Source of the DNA: Piscinibacter caeni
GTDB taxonomy: Bacteria; Pseudomonadota; Gammaproteobacteria; Burkholderiales; Burkholderiaceae_C
Length of the DNA stretch: 36,778 nt
Reading direction: 5' to 3'
Assembly (NCBI GenBank): GCA_003265685.1
Contig: QJOU01000089.1
Location: 1 to 36,778 of the forward strand
A model generated the notes under the pieces. It was not told the origin of the DNA. It ran no database searches and saw only the letters and a list, made by a program, of their open reading frames with translations. The number at the start of each line of letters is the position of its first letter. Within the stretch, counting starts at the first letter, position 1. Below are positions 33,819 through 36,778 of the stretch, piece after piece. Both the position numbers and the translations under genes were made by a program.

Positions 33819-34358
33819 ATGCCCCATCCCGAATGCTGGTCGCTGGCCGACGGCACCCCGCTGACCCTTCGCGCGCTGCGCCCGCGCGACGCCGACGCGC
33901 TGGCCCAACTGATCGAAGAGCTGCCCACGCCGGACCGGCGGAGGCGCTTCCACGGCGCCGTCAACGGCGTTTCCACCGCCTGGCTGTCGCGCCTGACCAG
34001 CGTCGACCCGGCGCGCGAGATCGCGCTGGTGGTCACCGCGCAGCGGCGCGGCCAGGAGCACCTGGTGGCCGACGCGCGCTGCGTGGTCGACATGACCGGC
34101 CAGGACGCCGAGTTCGCTCTGATGGTGGCCGGCGGTTGGCGCCGCCGCGGCATCGGCCAGCGCGCGCTGCTGGGGCTGGCCGAGGCGGCCACGGCACGCG
34201 GGCTGGGCTGGCTGTACGGCTCGGTGCTGGCCGACAACCTGCCGATGCTCGGCCTGGTGCGGCGCTGCGGCTTCCTCGGCACGCCGCACCGCAGCGACCG
34301 GCGCCTGATCGTGGTCGAGCGCCGGCTGCAGGCCGCCGTCACCGCGGCGGCGGCATGA
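33819..34358 (+). CDS. GNAT family N-acetyltransferase
   Basis: A 179-aa acetyltransferase of the GNAT fold. The N-terminal strand and helix (TPLTLRALRPRDADALAQLIEELP) resemble RimI/Pat-like members. The acetyl-CoA loop is GGWRRRGIGQRALLGLAEAA (Arg-Arg-x-Gly-x-Gly pattern), followed by GLGWLYGSVLADNLPMLGLVRRCGF. The acceptor (protein or small molecule) is unknown. AGGAGG lies nine bases before the ATG at 33819 and six before an in-frame GTG at 33816; either could be the start. Its stop overlaps the patatin start as ATGA. Confidence 0.9.
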   Translation: MPHPECWSLADGTPLTLRALRPRDADALAQLIEELPTPDRRRRFHGAVNGVSTAWLSRLTSVDPAREIALVVTAQRRGQEHLVADARCVVDMTGQDAEFALMVAGGWRRRGIGQRALLGLAEAATARGLGWLYGSVLADNLPMLGLVRRCGFLGTPHRSDRRLIVVERRLQAAVTAAAA

Positions 34359-35224
34359 CTCGACCGCGAATCGCGCTGGTGCTCGGCAGCGGCGGGGTGC
34401 GCAGCGTGGCCGCGGTGGCCATCGCCGAGGTGCTGGCGCGCGCAGGCCTGCGGCCCGACCTGGTGGTGGGCTGCAGCTCGGGCGCGCTGTTCGGCGCCAC
34501 CATCGCGGCGCAGATGCCCGCCGAGGAGGCGCTGGCGCGCGCACGCACGCTCTGGTCGCCCGAGCTGACCGGCCAGCGCCGCTGGCGCGCCTATGCGCAG
34601 CTGGTGGCGCCGCGGCTGCTCGGCTTCCCGCGCGACTTCGCGCTGCGCGACGACCGGCTGATCGCGCGGCGCCTGGCACAGGCCTTCGGCGAGCGCCGCA
34701 TCGAGCAGCTGCCGCTGGCGCTGCGCGTGGCCGTCACCGAGGCCGCCAGCGGCGCCTCCACCGTGCTCGCCGAAGGCCCGCTGGTGGACGCGCTGCGTGC
34801 CAGCATGGCGGTGCCCTTCCTGTTCCCGAGCGTCGAGCTGGGCGGGCGCCGCCTGGTCGACGGCGTGATCTCCGATCCGCTGCCGATCGGCGCGGCGGCC
34901 GACGCGCAGCTGGTCGTCACGCTCGGCTTCCGCGGCAGCATGCCGCGCCGCGTCGACCGCGCCTCGCGCCTGCTCGCCCAGGTCAGCACGGCGCTGACCA
35001 ACAACCTGCAGCAGGCCCGGCTGGAGGCGGCGCGGGCCGCCGGCCAGCGCATCGTGGCCCTCGAGCTGCCGCTGGCGCGCCACGTCGGCCTGTGGGAGAC
35101 CGCGGCGCTGCCCGAGTGCTACGAGGCCGGGCTGCAGGCCGCGCGCCGCGCGCTGCCGCAGATCCACGCCCAGCTGGCGCAGGCGCCCCACGCAGAACCG
35201 CCGCCGATCCGGACACGCCACTGA
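34355..35224 (+). CDS. Patatin-like phospholipase family protein (RssA-like)
   Basis: A 289-aa patatin-domain hydrolase. The oxyanion loop is GSGGVR (11-16), the nucleophile Ser41 in GCSSG, and the second dyad member Asp169 in VDGVIS. No signal peptide or membrane helix is seen, so it is probably a cytoplasmic lipid acyl hydrolase, close in size to E. coli RssA (301 aa). The substrate is not known. The ATG overlaps the GNAT stop (ATGA), so the two are translationally coupled. The basic, Pro-rich C-terminus (EPPPIRTRH) looks disordered. Confidence 0.92.
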   Translation: MTRPRIALVLGSGGVRSVAAVAIAEVLARAGLRPDLVVGCSSGALFGATIAAQMPAEEALARARTLWSPELTGQRRWRAYAQLVAPRLLGFPRDFALRDDRLIARRLAQAFGERRIEQLPLALRVAVTEAASGASTVLAEGPLVDALRASMAVPFLFPSVELGGRRLVDGVISDPLPIGAAADAQLVVTLGFRGSMPRRVDRASRLLAQVSTALTNNLQQARLEAARAAGQRIVALELPLARHVGLWETAALPECYEAGLQAARRALPQIHAQLAQAPHAEPPPIRTRH

Positions 35225-35264
35225 GAGGGAGCCGGCCATGGGTGCATCGCGGGGCGCGGCGCGC

Positions 35265-35270
35265 TATTCT
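35265..35270 (+). promoter_or_regulatory. Candidate -10 of the ECF sigma gene
   Basis: TATTCT ends seven bases before the ATG at 35278. The expected -35 position reads GTGCAT, a weak match. A near-leaderless transcript is implied. Confidence 0.35.
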
Positions 35271-35277
35271 CGATGGA

Positions 35278-35820
35278 ATGTCTCCCGCCGACCCCACCTC
35301 GCCGCCGGCGCCGGAATCGGTGCAGGCGCTCTTCCCGGCGCTGTACGCGGAGCTGCGGCGCCTGGCGCGCTCGCGCCTGGCCTCGGGCGGCCGCCACACG
35401 CTGCTGGACACCTCGGCCCTGGTGCACGAGGCCTTCCTGCGCATGCAGCGCAACGGCGAGCTGGCGCTGAAGGACCGCGAGCATTTCCTCGCCTACGCCG
35501 CCACCACGATGCGCTCGATCGTGATCGACTTCGTGCGCCGGCGCAGCGCCGAGCGGCGCGGCGGCGACGTCGAGCACGTGACGCTGGACACCCGCGCGGC
35601 CGAGTCGCTCGGCTCCTCCGACGAGGAGATCCTCGCGGTGCACGACGCGCTGGAGACGCTGGCGCAGGTCGACCCGCGCCTGGTGCGCGTGGTCGAGATG
35701 CGCTACTTCGCCGGCCTGACCGACCTCGAGATCGGCGCCGCGCTGGGCGTGACCGACCGCACCGTGCGGCGCGACTGGGAGCGCGCCCGGCTGCTGCTGG
35801 CGCAGATGCTCGGGCGCTGA
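35278..35820 (+). CDS. ECF-type RNA polymerase sigma factor
   Basis: A 180-aa extracytoplasmic-function sigma factor. Region 2 (about 12-85) has LFPALYAELRRLARSRL, HTLLDTSALVHEAFLRM and DREHFLAYAATTMRSIVIDFVRRR; region 4 (about 115-178) has LVRVVEMRYFAGLTDLEIGAALGVTDRTVRRDWERARLLL. The DTSALVHEAF and YFAGLTDLEIG wording matches the TIGR02999-type sigma factors that sit beside Ser/Thr kinases. No anti-sigma gene follows; a kinase gene begins 26 bases later, so control by phosphorylation is plausible. The ATG at 35278 begins MSPADPTSPP. Confidence 0.92.
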   Translation: MSPADPTSPPAPESVQALFPALYAELRRLARSRLASGGRHTLLDTSALVHEAFLRMQRNGELALKDREHFLAYAATTMRSIVIDFVRRRSAERRGGDVEHVTLDTRAAESLGSSDEEILAVHDALETLAQVDPRLVRVVEMRYFAGLTDLEIGAALGVTDRTVRRDWERARLLLAQMLGR

Positions 35821-35846
35821 CCCCGGCCATCCGCTGAGGCGCACGC

Positions 35847-36778
<932 letters not shown>

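Overview
The window is about 37 kb of very GC-rich DNA (roughly 70% or more by eye) packed with genes. GC-rich third positions, the kdp/corA, rhomboid–DUF3297, DUF2145, YjgN–M48 and ECF sigma–Ser/Thr kinase neighbourhoods, and frequent GTG/ATG starts overlapping TGA stops all suggest a chromosome segment of a betaproteobacterium of the order Burkholderiales (Rubrivivax/Leptothrix/Ideonella-like). That placement is inference from gene style; there is no rRNA gene to confirm it. I found no tRNA, rRNA, CRISPR array, transposase or prophage gene.

Layout. (1) 1-3,056, minus strand: the 5' end of a TPR-like protein, a coiled-coil hypothetical, DUF3297, a rhomboid protease, a DUF2145 protein and a small secreted partner. 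(2) 3,137-12,219, minus strand: a complete high-affinity K+ system, read as a 33-aa membrane peptide-kdpF-A-B-C-corA-kdpD-kdpE. A CorA-type Mg2+ channel gene sits inside it, and a putative phased KdpE operator lies upstream. (3) 12,283-16,478, plus strand: a lectin-like lipoprotein and a 1,039-aa RTX-type calcium-binding protein, ending in a cluster of palindromes. (4) 16,601-19,264, minus strand: an ExaC/AldB-type aldehyde dehydrogenase and a NhaR-like LysR regulator. (5) 19,365-24,171, plus strand: an HPF-like and a TerB-like gene, then a HlyD-ATPase-permease exporter followed closely by a fluoroacetate-dehalogenase-like hydrolase. (6) 24,216-27,214, plus strand: a PAS-HisKA protein without an ATPase domain, a membrane-anchored FMN glutamate-synthase-like enzyme and a degenerate LuxR-type response regulator. 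(7) 27,221-30,200: a GST (minus), then the YjgN and M48 peptidase pair (plus). (8) 30,191-33,693, minus strand: codA and upp (pyrimidine salvage) and a 515-aa protein of unknown family. (9) 33,819-36,778, plus strand: GNAT acetyltransferase, patatin, ECF sigma factor and a Ser/Thr kinase cut by the window edge.

How the genes work together. KdpFABC imports K+ under KdpDE control, and the embedded corA suggests joint K+/Mg2+ homeostasis. CodA and Upp turn cytosine into uracil and then UMP. The ABC exporter and the dehalogenase-like enzyme may be co-transcribed. The ECF factor and kinase form a probable phospho-signalling pair. The least explained items are the 33-aa Kdp leader peptide, the ATPase-less kinase with its Lys-less regulator, and the 515-aa protein that shares a long palindromic intergenic region with the GNAT gene. 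No gap exceeds 300 bases.
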